Shown here: positions 24,707 to 34,911 of the stretch, piece after piece
Numbering within the stretch: position 1 is the stretch's first letter
Layout of the letters: each line of letters begins with the position of its first letter
Source: Plantago ovata
Taxonomy: Eukaryota; Streptophyta; Magnoliopsida; Lamiales; Plantaginaceae
Assembly: GCA_028274465.1 (NCBI GenBank)
Contig: CM051456.1
Span: 113,823,397-113,887,396 of the forward strand
Length of the DNA: 64,000 bases
Reading direction: 5' to 3'
Made by a program: the position numbers and the translations under genes
Notes under the pieces: generated by a model
What the model saw: the letters and a program-made list of their open reading frames with translations, nothing else
Databases searched by the model: none
Told to the model about the DNA's origin: nothing

Positions 24707-25239
24707 TACAATACAATCAATAGTAAAATACTTTAACGTAAAGCCTAACGGTGTATAAGAATATAACATTTTAATGTAAATTATGACCTCAATTATCAAC
24801 AAACATTGTGTGCGTGCGTGAAAAAACTACGAAAAAACTACTACAATACACTATTACTCCGTACCTACTGTAGTATTTTGAGTATTTTCCAAACAAGCGT
24901 CCAACAATACAACATTAGTGTATCAATACTAGAAAAAAGCAAGTACAAACTATATATAGTATTATAATATTATTCAAAAAGTTTTACCCATCAATTCAAA
25001 TCAAAAGAAGGAAAGTCTTGAGACACTATTGGACTATTTGGTCATGCTTTCCTCTCATGACTAGTATACATTTACTAAAGAAACAACATTTAAAGTACAC
25101 CGCAATTTTTTTTTATCCAAAACTCAAAAAAGCATAAAAAACCACTCAATGTCTCCAGCGAACTCGAAGTCTCAAACCTTGGTGTTAATTAATCCCGCAC
25201 AAGCTGTCCCACAAATTTCCAGCTTTCTCCCCTGAGGCC

Positions 25240-25249
25240 CTTATAAAAC
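25240..25249 (+). promoter_or_regulatory. TATA box of the first RING-H2 gene
   Basis: CTTATAAAAC, about 90 bp before the ATG at 25331. The second gene has the same motif at 39141. Confidence 0.65.
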
Positions 25250-25330
25250 ACCAACATATGTTGCTTCTCTTAGGAAAATCTTCTAAACCCATCAAACACG
25301 ATCAAAATACTCTCCACAAACAAATCACAA

Positions 25331-26002
25331 ATGGCTTCATCCTCTTCAACTTCCTCAAGCCCAACAATCATCCTACATGACTTGCAAAATTTCCAGTCAA
25401 GAAAATTGTTGTTCCATGCCCCCATATACACCTCCGCACCTCTAGCAAACGCCCCCTCGTCACAACCTACAGACGGTAGCGCGTTTGATGTAAACGTTGT
25501 AATGGTCCTATCAGTCCTCCTATGCGCTTTAATCTGCTCACTTGGACTAAACGCGATCATAAAATGCGCTTTAAGGTGCTCCAACTTTGCCTCAACAGAC
25601 TCCACAGACACAAGTCCATCTGCCCGATTAGCCAACACGGGTATCAAGAAAAAAGCCCTCAAGACTTTTCCTACTATGAGTTACACGACTGACCTAAAAC
25701 TACCGGGTTTGGACACGGAGTGCGCCATTTGCCTTTCCGATTTTTCCCTTGGAGAGCGCGTTAAGGTCTTGCCTAAGTGTAACCATGGATTCCATGTGAA
25801 GTGCATCGATAAGTGGCTGAAATCACACTCGTCTTGCCCTACTTGCCGTCACTGCCTCATTGAAACTAGTAAAATCTCCGGATGCAGTCAAGCCGCGATC
25901 ATGAGCCAACCCGGTCCAGTACCATCCGAAGCATCTCAAGATGTTGTTATAAGGATTGAACCTCTGCAACAGGAAGGTTTGGTACGAGATTATGAAACTT
26001 AA
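25331..26002 (+). CDS. ATL-type RING-H2 finger E3 ubiquitin ligase, unit A copy (223 aa)
   Basis: Intronless membrane-anchored RING-H2 protein of the plant ATL family (ATL8/ATL79/ATL80-like), which transfers ubiquitin from E2 enzymes to substrates at membranes. Order of parts: Ser/Thr-rich N-terminus (1-45), one hydrophobic span near residues 58-80 ([18 protein letters not shown]), the ATL GLD motif (LPGLDTE near 128-134), then the RING-H2 finger from CAICLSDF to CPTCRHC (about 135-176), with ligands C-x2-[10 protein letters not shown] and C-x2-C and the E2-contacting tryptophan in KWLKSH. The C-tail ends [11 protein letters not shown]. It is about 90% identical to the unit B copy with no disabling change seen. 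The TATA box is conserved between copies. Confidence 0.95.
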   Translation: MASSSSTSSSPTIILHDLQNFQSRKLLFHAPIYTSAPLANAPSSQPTDGSAFDVNVVMVLSVLLCALICSLGLNAIIKCALRCSNFASTDSTDTSPSARLANTGIKKKALKTFPTMSYTTDLKLPGLDTECAICLSDFSLGERVKVLPKCNHGFHVKCIDKWLKSHSSCPTCRHCLIETSKISGCSQAAIMSQPGPVPSEASQDVVIRIEPLQQEGLVRDYET

Positions 26003-26029
26003 TTGGCTTTAGAGTGATGGATGTAGATT

Positions 26030-26540
26030 GAACCTCTTACCTCTGCAACAAGAAGGTTTGACACGAATAGATCGAAGCGTTTGGCACGCAAACATAGCGC
26101 AGATGCTGGTACATGAGGTTTTCTGTGAAATACAAGGCCATAATTAGTAACTCGATCAGGGGAATGAAGACACTTGTAAATGAGGCCTTTTGTGAAATAC
26201 AAGGCCATAATCAGCAGATCAGGCAAGCTAAAGCCTTCCAAATGTGAATCTTCTTCTCCAGTCAGAAGCTCCACATGCATTTTCATGTTGGGCGTTCTCA
26301 AAGCCCGAAATTTCGTCCTGGACGAGAAATTCTAAGTTGGATACTATTTGTGTCAATCCCATGGTCCAAGTTGATCAGAGTAGAAATCAGAGTTGATGAA
26401 TTCAGATACATATTCTATAAACTGGGTGTAGATGAGTGATAAGTCATGATGGCCAATTAAAGTTGTTGGCACACTTCATCATTGGACAGTTTTGAGACAC
26501 ATTGTAGCTACTTCTAGAGGTGAAAATTAAATACACTTGG
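26030..26540 (-). pseudogene. Decayed fragment of the NSP2/SCL26-type GRAS gene at the duplication junction
   Basis: The minus strand encodes VELLTGEEDSHLEGFSLPDLL and ALYFTKGLIYKCLHSP, near-identical to the GRAS gene at 5387-6701, but the roughly 95 bp between them (leucine repeat I) are deleted, fusing LLIM to ALYF. Most of the N-terminal region and everything after CLHSP are gone. About 26405-26540 continues into the homologue of the GRAS upstream region (7080-7260). A short internal repeat (TTTTCTGTGAAATACAAGGC near 26118 and TTTTGTGAAATACAAGGCC near 26187) also disrupts it. At 26026-26066 a piece of RING-H2 C-terminal coding sequence (CTCTGCAACAAGAAGGTTTG) precedes it. Non-functional. 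Confidence 0.88.
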
Positions 26541-27034
26541 CTTTGAAATTCTTATGAATTGTTGTTTTTCTTTTTAAAAAAATAAATGTGTACTTTAGTT
26601 ATGTAATTATCATAGTCGATCCTGGTAAACATGGTAAACATTAAGCTTTAGATTGTTACAATAATCATAATCTTAAATGTGTGATGTCACCTCGTCTAGT
26701 TCAACAATTTGAACCTCTTTTGTATTGGACCCGTTTCGGCTCTCATATCATTATAGTTCCTTTCCTCGGCCACTTGGTTGCAAGTGGCCGAGGAACATGC
26801 AATAATGACATGAGAGCCGAAATTTGAATAGTTAAGTCGCTAGTTGCTCTCAAGTATGTAAGTGTGGGTTTGTATCTTAATTATTTTGCATTGTACTGCG
26901 CTCTACATACTTGATCCTTGAAAATCATACTTTAATTAGACACCATGGTTAGGAACACGTCACAACATTCAAATTGTGACAAAGACTTTTGGTGGACTTG
27001 GTGTAACGGTAGTCAGGCTTGATTAGATAGGAAG
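26541..27034. other. Unit B spacer with a 40-bp-arm hairpin
   Basis: No gene. Homologous to the unit A upstream region, about 7300-7420 and 12890-13050. It contains the inverted repeat at 26734-26824. Confidence 0.5.
26734..26824. repeat. Inverted repeat / hairpin
   Basis: The left arm starts TTTCGGCTCTCATATCATTA and ends CTCGGCCACTTG; loop GTTG; the right arm CAAGTGGCCGAGGAAC ends ATGAGAGCCGAAA. The arms are about 42 nt with few mismatches. Unit A carries a left-arm-like sequence only (near 7373-7405), so the right arm may be a copy made after duplication. Confidence 0.8.
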
Positions 27035-27039
27035 CCATG

Positions 27040-27588
27040 TGATGGATACTTAAGCTCGACATCAATATATTTAGGGATTTATTATTTACTAGTTTAGTTT
27101 AGCTCGCTTTGCCACCAAGTTAGTTTTAGTAGTTATTCTCTAGAATATTATCTTAGTTGGAGTTAACTCATCTCTTAGTGAGTTAGGGCTGTTATTTTCA
27201 TTCCTTTAAATACCTGTAAGACTCTCATTATTTTTCAGTCAATTAATATTGTCTGTCTCGAAGATGGAGCTCTTAGGGGCTTATCTTTGTGTGTGGCCGT
27301 CTTTACGGTATTATACCGATGAAGTCCGGGGAGGCACGAACCCGAATTATTCCTTCTTTGCTTGGATGTGTTTGAAGACGGAACCTGTGGTCGGGTACGA
27401 ATCCAAATGATGTTCTAAGAGATCCCAGATCTCGCCCACGCCAGGTTATTACTATTCTGTAGTAGGTTTTAATGGTTATTGTGTTTGATTGTTATGTTTG
27501 TTCAATATCTTGTTGTGAATAGAGGGATTATATGGGTGCTTTAGTTATTTTAGCAATCCTAATGCTAGTTGAATTTAAGGATCCATCA
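27040..27588. mobile_element. Solo LTR (549 bp)
   Basis: Starts TGATGGAT and ends ATCCATCA, perfect 8-bp inverted ends of the TG...CA kind, with a perfect 5-bp TSD CCATG (27035-27039 and 27589-27593). The interior has CTTTAAATACCTGTAAG, a possible LTR TATA element, near 27206. The empty site is preserved in unit A near 13051, so recombination left a single LTR here after the duplication. Confidence 0.92.
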
Positions 27589-27905
27589 CCATGTGGCCCA
27601 CCATGGGCATCGACCTTGTATGTTTGTCGTCCAAGAGGTATTTTTCCTGGAAATATTGTTTTCGGATTAAATTAAATGACTATTGTGGGCCAGATCCCGT
27701 TGGTCGGACGTAGGTGATAGAGGCCGCACGAGGTAAAGATCTGGCCTAGGCATGTGGAGACATGCAATGTACTAGTTTCAATGTTTTATGAACCATGTGA
27801 GAGCCGCGCGCGAGGTAAGGTAAGAGCTCGGATTAGAACAGCTTAAAGCTCTTTCCTAGCATGCAGCTTGGTTGGGTTCAATTGTCATCATTTGTGAAAT
27901 CCAAG

Positions 27906-29000
27906 TAGTCTTTTCCATGGGTTGGGTTCAACTAACCCAACCCAATCCTAACCCGATTAAGACTCGCTCCTCATTTATAAGTGACGGGTACGGGTTGGGT
28001 TAAAACCCGAACCCATATTATACCCGTAATTATAAGACCCGAACCCTAACCCAACCCAATAAATTAGCATGAACCCAACCCAGGCAAAACCTTAGACACG
28101 GTTGCAACCGTTTTTCCCGACCCGACCCACCCGACCCGACTATGCCCCAAACCGGTCAGAAAAACCGATCCAACCGGGTTTTGACATGACCCGCTGCCTG
28201 ACCCAACCCGTGTGCACATGACTCATTCTTCTTCACCATGGTGAAATTTCAAAATGTCATTACGACTTTATTTCTTAACGAAATTGCATGATTCTAAAGA
28301 CATTGGATTCGTATTGACATCTTCTACATGTTCCAACTTACCGTTCGAAGTTTCATCGCCTTTTTTAGATTCCGTCATTGATGACTTGAAGCTTTTCGAA
28401 AGCTCTATACAACTCCGTTTCTCAACCAAATTCAACGATTCTTTCATTATTGAGTCCGTCTTGGCCTCCTCTATCACCTTTGAGCAACAAGCCATCAATT
28501 TAGAACGAAAATTCAAATTCAAGTCAAGTTAACTTGAATTTGAATTTTCGTTCTAAATTGATGGTTTGTTGTCCATGGATGATAGAGGAGGACAAGACGG
28601 ACTCAACGGCGAAAGAATCATCGAATTTGGTTGAGAGATGGATCCGTACAGAGCTTTCAAAAAACTTCAAGTCATCAATGGTAAATTCTCGAAAAGGGGA
28701 TGAAACTTCGAAGGGTAAGTTGGAACATGTAGAAGATGTCAATACGAATCCAATGACGTTAGAATCATGCAATTTCATTAAGAAATGAAGTCGTACAATT
28801 TGAAATTTGGCCATGGTGAAGAAGGAGTCCGGGTTATTAGGGTCTTAGAAATCATAACCCGTACCCAACCCGTACTCGTTGATTATTAACGGGTCGGATA
28901 CGGGTTGGGTTTTAAACACTTTTGGGTTGGGTTCGGGTTTAAACCCGTTTCTTAAATTTTCGGGTTGGGTTCGGTTCAACCCAACCCAGTCAAAAGCCTA
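27906..29000. mobile_element. hAT-like foldback element, almost entirely palindromic (1095 bp)
   Basis: 8-bp TSD AATCCAAG (27898-27905 and 29001-29008). Ends TAGTCTTTT and AAAAGCCTA are inverted. The two halves (27906-28530 and 28531-29000) are imperfect reverse complements meeting at CAAGTTAACTTG (28525-28536). The outer arms are rich in AACCCAACCC/GGGTTGGGTT and ACCCGACCC. The inner arms each keep an open frame on opposite strands (28254-28532 plus, 28524-28814 minus) because they are copies of one another; no known domain. No transposase. The transcript would fold into a hairpin hundreds of base pairs long. Confidence 0.88.
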
Positions 29001-29091
29001 AATCCAAGCCACCACCATAGATGATGATGCAGTTAGAAACATCTTAATTCGTCGAACATATTTCAACTCACCACATAGAAATCCATCCAAG

Positions 29092-29803
29092 CATGGGCGG
29101 ACGCACGTTCAGGCACTTGCCCCACCTCAATTTTTGATGTGAAAGGTCTATTATACCCCTAGTAACCAGAGATTTTAAATATATAACGTAGGTTCAACGA
29201 AAAGGTTATCGATGCATGTTTGTTGCAGTGGTATTTACATGTGGTTTAAGTTATGTGTGCTAACTTGTCCAAGTTTGATTTCCCCTTTTCACAAATTTTT
29301 GACATTTATATTTCCCTTATCAAATATTTTTCACATTTATATTTCATTAGTTTTCTAGTACTCCCTCCCTTACCCTTTCCATATATTTTTGACATTTATA
29401 TTTCCCTTTCCACATATTTTTCACATTTATATTTCATTAGTTTCTAATACTCCCTCCATCGAGGTTAATACTTCTCATTTCATTTTATTTTATTTTAAGA
29501 TATCATTTTATTAAAAAAGAATGATATAAAATATCATATTAACTTTTCCTTCTCTTTTCTATAGTATAAAACATGTAAAATATTTGTTTATAACACTATT
29601 ATTTAAATGAGGTAAATTGGTTATATAAATTATAAACCTTGTCAAAAGGAATTAAAAAAAATCATATATTCAAATCTAGTTGTAATTGAGTCTCAAAATA
29701 ACAGTGTTGCTTTTTCATTTTTTTTATTTATTAATTTATTTAATATAAATTTAGAAATATTATAATTTGTGTCCACCTGACTCAAATTTCTGGATCCACA
29801 CTG
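29092..29803. mobile_element. Non-autonomous hAT element (712 bp) with internal tandem duplication
   Basis: 8-bp TSD CATCCAAG (29084-29091 and 29804-29811). Ends CATGGGCGGAC and GGATCCACACTG are imperfect inverted repeats. Inside, a roughly 110-bp segment (TTTTTGACATTTATATTTCC ... TTAGTTTCTAATACTCCCTC) is present twice (about 29295-29365 and 29370-29457). Unit A lacks the insertion at the matching position near 15540. Confidence 0.85.
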
Positions 29804-29811
29804 CATCCAAG

Positions 29812-31092
29812 CATGTTTACGACAATGAAACTTCACAATTAATAATCGAGTATATATATCACGTGAAGATAATTCGTGCATGCATATCATTTTACTCTGA
29901 ACATATTTTTAAACAAACCACGTGAGTTCGGTTGTATTTATCAACCTGTTGTGCATATGTTTTCCTTTTTTTGCCACTTTTAAAACTTTACCTTTTTAAA
30001 TTTTATCCTCAAACTTGTCTTGTTGATTCATGTACGGGTGAGTCATTTGTTTAATTAGTGCAATCCAGCCTGATCCGAATAGAATCCACATCTCCATGTT
30101 GTGGTACTACCATTTCTAATTTCACTAATTAATAATTAAAGCAATCAAGTTCTAAAAGCAATCAAATCTTACACATGTTATCTCAGACTTCTCAGTATCG
30201 AAAATATGATTTTCAATTGTGTTTCATCAAATAGGATAAATATAATGCTCCTTTTGGCAGGCAGCCAACTTTTTATATTTTTTCTTTTATTTATGAATAA
30301 ATGCGTCTCAATTAAATGATAAGTATACACCATAGTGGGCATGTACACCACTATTAAAAGATTAATTGCACTTTCTTCATTTTCACAATAATTTTGATTA
30401 CAATTGCGCCTAATATTTACTAGGGGTTCAATAGCATTTTTGTGAACGATTTTGGGTACTGTAGCTTCTAGATAGCTACACTGCAACTCACAATAAAGTT
30501 TTGGCAATCGAAGTATAGGTTTATGAGATATTCTACTAAGTGTAATACACCTATATGACATGTAGCATAAGATATATATGCATTAGGTTTACTATCATAG
30601 TATCATGTATTCATGTGTCTTGTAATTAAATTACATTTGGTTGGTGTAGATTGAAATACATCGAATTGCATATATAGATCACAACTCCGCTATACTATAT
30701 AAAGAGAATGAAATCATGAACTGAATCATATTCCCCCAGTTTTGGTATCCCCATCAATCATCATAGATTCATAGTTTAGATATAATAGTTTTTTAATAAA
30801 ATGAGGTATATATATACTCCCTTTATTTTATAAATTACTTATTGAAATTACTCCCTTTATTTTATAAATTACTTATTGAAATTACTCCCTTTATTTTATA
30901 AATTACTTATTGAAATTTTTTTCTATCTACAACTAATATATTAAACTACAATAATAAAATATTTAACAAAATTATATTATACAAATTAGTTATACCCTCT
31001 ACTCTAATTAATAGGGGCTATAAATAGGCCCCAAGGTTTATCTATTAAGGTATGCATGCATTAGTGAGAGACTCCATCCTCAGTATATTAAG
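29812..31092. other. Unit B non-coding stretch
   Basis: Matches unit A 15540-16620 in order, with gaps. No gene recognised. It contains a 34-bp triplication at 30815-30916. Confidence 0.5.
30815..30916. repeat. 34-bp unit repeated three times
   Basis: Three exact copies (30815-30848, 30849-30882, 30883-30916) of a unit starting TACTCCCTTTATTTTATAAA. The unit looks like the tip of a Stowaway MITE (TACTCCCTTT). Confidence 0.93.
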
Positions 31093-31105
31093 CCACCGTT
31101 GATTT

Positions 31106-31287
31106 TTTTTTGTTTTAAACAGTAAATATCACAACTAGTTCTATACCATCTTGTACAAACATCTCATACCACCTTATACTCCAACTAACACCTAAACCGT
31201 CTTATGTCCCCGTCAGGGATCGAACCGTACACCTCTCCTTTACTATCCCAACTCCCTTACAATGTGTTACCTTATAATTCCCCTAAA
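31106..31287 (-). mobile_element. tRNA-derived SINE (182 bp)
   Basis: 13-bp TSD CCAC(C/A)GTTGATTT at 31093-31105 and 31288-31300. On the minus strand it ends in an A-rich tail (T run at 31101-31110 on plus). It contains an RNA polymerase III B box, GGTTCGATCCCTG (complement at about 31215-31227). It codes for nothing. Confidence 0.82.
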
Positions 31288-31338
31288 CCACAGTTGATTT
31301 ATCACCCCGCTTGTCCAAAGTAAGTCGATTAAAGGGAC

Positions 31339-31680
31339 TGTTAGAATATCACACATCACTTGTGAGAGCTATGATTAACACATATATAAGTTGGATAACC
31401 TTATCACCTTTACAATGTTTTTCAAGGTGTTATTGGTCGAACTCCAATATGGTATCAGAGCCAGGTTGATGATGGGTGCCCCAGCCGATGATACTCCTAC
31501 TTGCCCAATGATGACATTTGTGATTCCACGTGTACAACCGACTAACCGCGGCCTACTCGTGAGGGAGCGTGTTAGAATATCTCACATCACTTGTGATAGT
31601 TATAATTAGCACATATATAAGTTGGATAACCTTATCACCTTAACAAGACCTTTTAAGGTGTTATTGACCCAGCTTCAATA
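31339..31680 (+). mobile_element. TRIM (miniature LTR retrotransposon, 342 bp)
   Basis: Terminal direct repeats of 111 bp, 31339-31449 and 31570-31680, both starting TGTTAGAATATC and ending C(T/C)TCAATA-like sequence. A primer-binding site TGGTATCAGAGCCAGG, complementary to initiator tRNA-Met, follows the first repeat at once (31450). A purine tract GTGAGGGAGCG precedes the second. The flanks GGGAC and AGGAC look like a 5-bp TSD with one change. No coding capacity. Confidence 0.9.
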
Positions 31681-31826
31681 AGGACCAACCCCTCCGCCAT
31701 CTTACTCGCATTCCAGCAAAGCTAGCTACATGGAAATGCGGAGTTTGGCATCATCAGATAGGGGTTGCAAAGTTAAAAGCTAATAGGAGCAATTTCAAGT
31801 ACTCCAGTAGCTAAGCTAGGGAAGTA

Positions 31827-32068
31827 CTTATCGGTCCCAATTATTTCTTTACGTTTATTTTTGTTGATTTTGTTGTACTCCGTTTGACCTCCGTTTACTC
31901 CTAACCTATAATAAAAATTTGATTTATGAAAGTATAGAAAATATAGTATCTCTACTTTTATTATATAATTTTATTAATTATTTTTACGATAAGATTTAAA
32001 ATTTATTAGAGGTCAAACAAAGTTTCGAAAAAATCAACAAAACAAACGTAAAGAATTCATGGAGGGTG
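31827..32068. mobile_element. Stowaway-like MITE (about 242 bp)
   Basis: TA borders (31825-31826 and 32069-32070). The left end CTTATCGGTCCCAATTATTT with TCTTTACG pairs with the right end CGTAAAGAATTCATGGAGGG. Interior GTTTGACCTCCG resembles the MITEs at 23083 and 24511. Confidence 0.7.
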
Positions 32069-32070
32069 TA

Positions 32071-33110
32071 CCATTGTATGTTTGTTCTCGACTTCTTGGT
32101 AATAACTTAGTAGCAGTAAGTAGAAATTCACAATAGTGTTAGTCTTAATATACTTATATTAAGACTTCTTGATTGACATGACTTTTTGGAGATTAGAAGT
32201 TAAGTGGGGATAAAACGAGTGATAGCTACCTTTCGCAACCATATAAGGCTGTTGCTAATGCTATGAACATGATACTACATGTTATTAAATAAATACAAGG
32301 AGATAACTAGGGATCTTAACACGATCATTTAGTTGATGTGTAACTTTTATTATGAGCCACTAATAAAAAGTTCAATTTTCAGCACAATACTACTCAGGAT
32401 ATTCAATATTGCAACTTGTAAGTTGTAGTAACTAATCACATTCCTTAAACACAATCAAGTTGAACCTCGATCCGTGTAATGTAACTTTGTCTTGATAGGA
32501 TCCTCTGAAACACTCGCATGATTAATCAACTTGTATTAGCTAGTGTGAATACACTCATACACTGCTAAGGCCTAAGAGTACAACTACTTAACATAGACGG
32601 AAAAAAAAAAAATTTGATTCGGTACGTTGCTAAAAAATTAATACTGGCACATACTCTATTTCAATGAAGATTTTATGTATATACTTCATGAAATCTTCAT
32701 TAATATAATTATGTGTGTACGTGACATATATTATAGTTTCTAAAATACGGGGAGAATTTGAAAGAGAAATGTGTCGGCAATATACAAAATAAAGGTGTAC
32801 TGGTGTAGGCCTAATAACTTTCATTTCAAGGCTTTCTAACTAGCTATAAAGAAGAAATCTTTTCGATCTTTATTATCTACTTTAATGGCTTTTTGAGATA
32901 TAAAAAAATTGATGAGACATGCACAATCTCGAATTTTACCTAATTTTATTTCAAGAAAAGACACTAGTACGGAGGTGACACGAATACATTATGACACAAA
33001 CACGGGAACAAATTAACGATTTCAGAAGTGTCATGGTCTTAGCGATTAAGGTTAGCAATATGCGGTAAGTTTTTATATATGTTGAAGTAGTATTGACATC
33101 CTTACTTTAC

Positions 33111-33150
<40 letters not shown>

Positions 33151-34902
33151 TGACTAGTGAGTGAGTGTTTGCAAATATTTAATTAAATGATTATCTACTT
33201 TTTTATCTTTTTTAATAAATAAATATATTGGATAGTCTTGTAATTTTTTTTTTAATAATTGAACCATTACAATTTCACAAGCAGTATTACAAAGTTAGGA
33301 ATAAATAATAAATAATCTCACACTCGGTGAGAATTGAATCTATGACCTCTAGTGTCATGACACCTCAATCTAACCAATTGAGCTAGACCTCATTGGTATC
33401 TACTTTTATATCTCAATAAGCAAAGTTTTGGTGTTTGATTTTTATGTTTATGCGTTTGTTTCTCTAAAATTAAGCAGATTAACCGTTGTAAGTTAAAAAC
33501 ATTCAGGGAGATATTTTTGGAGTTTTAAGCAACTAAAATAATGGGAAAGGTAATAAAATGCTAAATAAAGTAAATTACTAATATTTAAAATTTTATATTT
33601 ATTTTAACCAAACACTAAAATATTGTTTAACTTTAACTTTTAATATGTATACCACACACACCATGTTTTTGCTTATAATCAAATTATTTAAATTTTAAAC
33701 TTTAAGCATTAAAAAGTGATTGTAATAAGTATTTGCAAACACTACCTTAGAAGTAATGGAGTTTTGTTACTACTTTTTTTTTTTTTTTTTTTTTTGAGTA
33801 AAAGTTTTGTTACTACTTAGGGGGTGTGTTTTTAAGGAGTGGATGAGAAACTGAATATTGACTAATACAGAGGGAAAAAAAATGTTTAAAATCGAAAGAT
33901 AATTAATTGGGGATGATGGGATTTTAAAGATGGAAGACTCCTTCTCAAAATCACTAGCAAAATTGCAATAATTTTAGAGAAGGGAGACTTCTCTAATTAG
34001 TGCCAAACATACTGAAAGTTTCACCGTCAATCTCTAAGGTGGTGCATTATTATATTATAATTAATTGGGATATCTCCCTCTTATTCTATACTTAACTTTT
34101 CTTTGGGCTTAATGAATGAATTTTTTGTTGTTTTCAAAATAAATTATACGAGTAATAGTTTATATGTATTGGGATACATATTAGGTTGTGGATTTTATGT
34201 CTAGAAAGAGGCTTGACAAATTATGTTCCACTCATAAATTTCATCTTGATTCGGTGCAATCTGATTTGATCCATAAAATCTTTAACTTGATCTAATGGCT
34301 CACACTGCATTTGCATCGGATCCACTCATAAATTTCATCTTGAACTCGGTTTTGATACAATTTGAACCAGTAGATAATAAAGTTAGTTTACCATGGATCC
34401 GATCCAAGGTGGACCAATATAGTTTGAACCAAATCAGACCAATTGCCACGCTGAGCAAATATAAGTAGTAGCATAACCAAAATTCTTTCATCGCGATTGA
34501 TACATTTGATCGTTCAAATTGTGAAGGATAGTAATATAGTTGCACGGTTCATCTTCTTATCCGATGCATTTGCTAATCTGGTTGTTAGGCATAGTTTGTT
34601 GGTGTACGTGGGACTATTGTTGATTTGGTTAATTGGTATTGTTAACTCGGATCGATTTGTTAAGAGTATTACTGTGTATTTGGTGCAACCTTATTAGTAG
34701 ATTGTTTCACCTTATTTCACTATTTGATTATCGTAAGTCTGCTTGGTGAATGACAATAAGGTGAGGTTATGTTCTTTTCGTCTATACTGCACTGATTTGT
34801 AGTATAAAAAACTAAAATGACTATGTACCATCAACCTTATTACCTTTTAGTCAACTTATTAGTTCCTTCTACCAAATATACACTTACTCCTACTCCCCAA
34901 CA
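32071..34902. other. Unit B non-coding stretch with a 38-base A tract
   Basis: No gene recognised. 32220-33080 matches unit A 16740-18290 and 34430-34640 matches 18760-19440. A long A homopolymer occupies about 33109-33146. 33830-34080 is a further unassigned AT-rich insertion relative to unit A. Confidence 0.5.
33240..33398 (-). mobile_element. tRNA-derived SINE
   Basis: On the minus strand: an A-box-like TAGCTCAATTGGTTAGA and a B-box-like GGTCATAGATTCAATTC, followed downstream by TGTAATGGTTCAATTATT and an A tail (T run at 33246-33255 on plus). The same 3' tail occurs at 7718-7746. The TSD is unclear. Confidence 0.7.
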
Positions 34903-34911
34903 ATGAATGTA

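Larger units (their letters stand above)
21982..25239. other. Unit A spacer upstream of the first RING-H2 gene
   Basis: No gene recognised. It contains the MITE at 22554-22706, a Harbinger-like terminus at about 22711 (TTAGAGCACTAG) whose partner was not found, two long-TIR MITEs (23083-23336 and 24511-24706), and unique AT-rich DNA. 23340-23990 matches unit B at 37790-38350, and 24960-25240 matches 38910-39140. Confidence 0.5.
6240..26028. repeat. Segmental duplication unit A (GRAS to RING-H2 gene)
   Basis: First unit of a tandem duplication, colinear with unit B (26030-39920). Anchor pairs in the same order and orientation: 6460/26234 (GRAS coding), 7085/26411, 13051/27027, 14990/27737, 15545/29818, 17041/32511, 18030/32830, 23366/37802 and 25331/39225 (RING-H2 gene). 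Unit A is about 19.8 kb because it gained a LINE (8560-12593), a second LINE (13171-14981) and an LTR element (19911-21976). Its left boundary lies inside the GRAS gene and its right boundary about 25 bp after the RING-H2 stop codon. Confidence 0.85.

Noticed and set aside
25270..25662. Minus-strand frame opposite the RING-H2 gene (and the equivalent at 39215-39553)
   Set aside because: Pure antisense shadow; it is seen in both copies because the sense gene is conserved.
28254..28814. Two 92-96 codon open frames on opposite strands as possible overlapping genes
   Set aside because: They are mirror copies created by the palindromic element 27906-29000; no known domain and no independent evidence of coding.
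33300..33398. tRNA gene on the minus strand
   Set aside because: Only A- and B-box-like pieces are present; no acceptor or anticodon stem pairing, and the tail matches a SINE.
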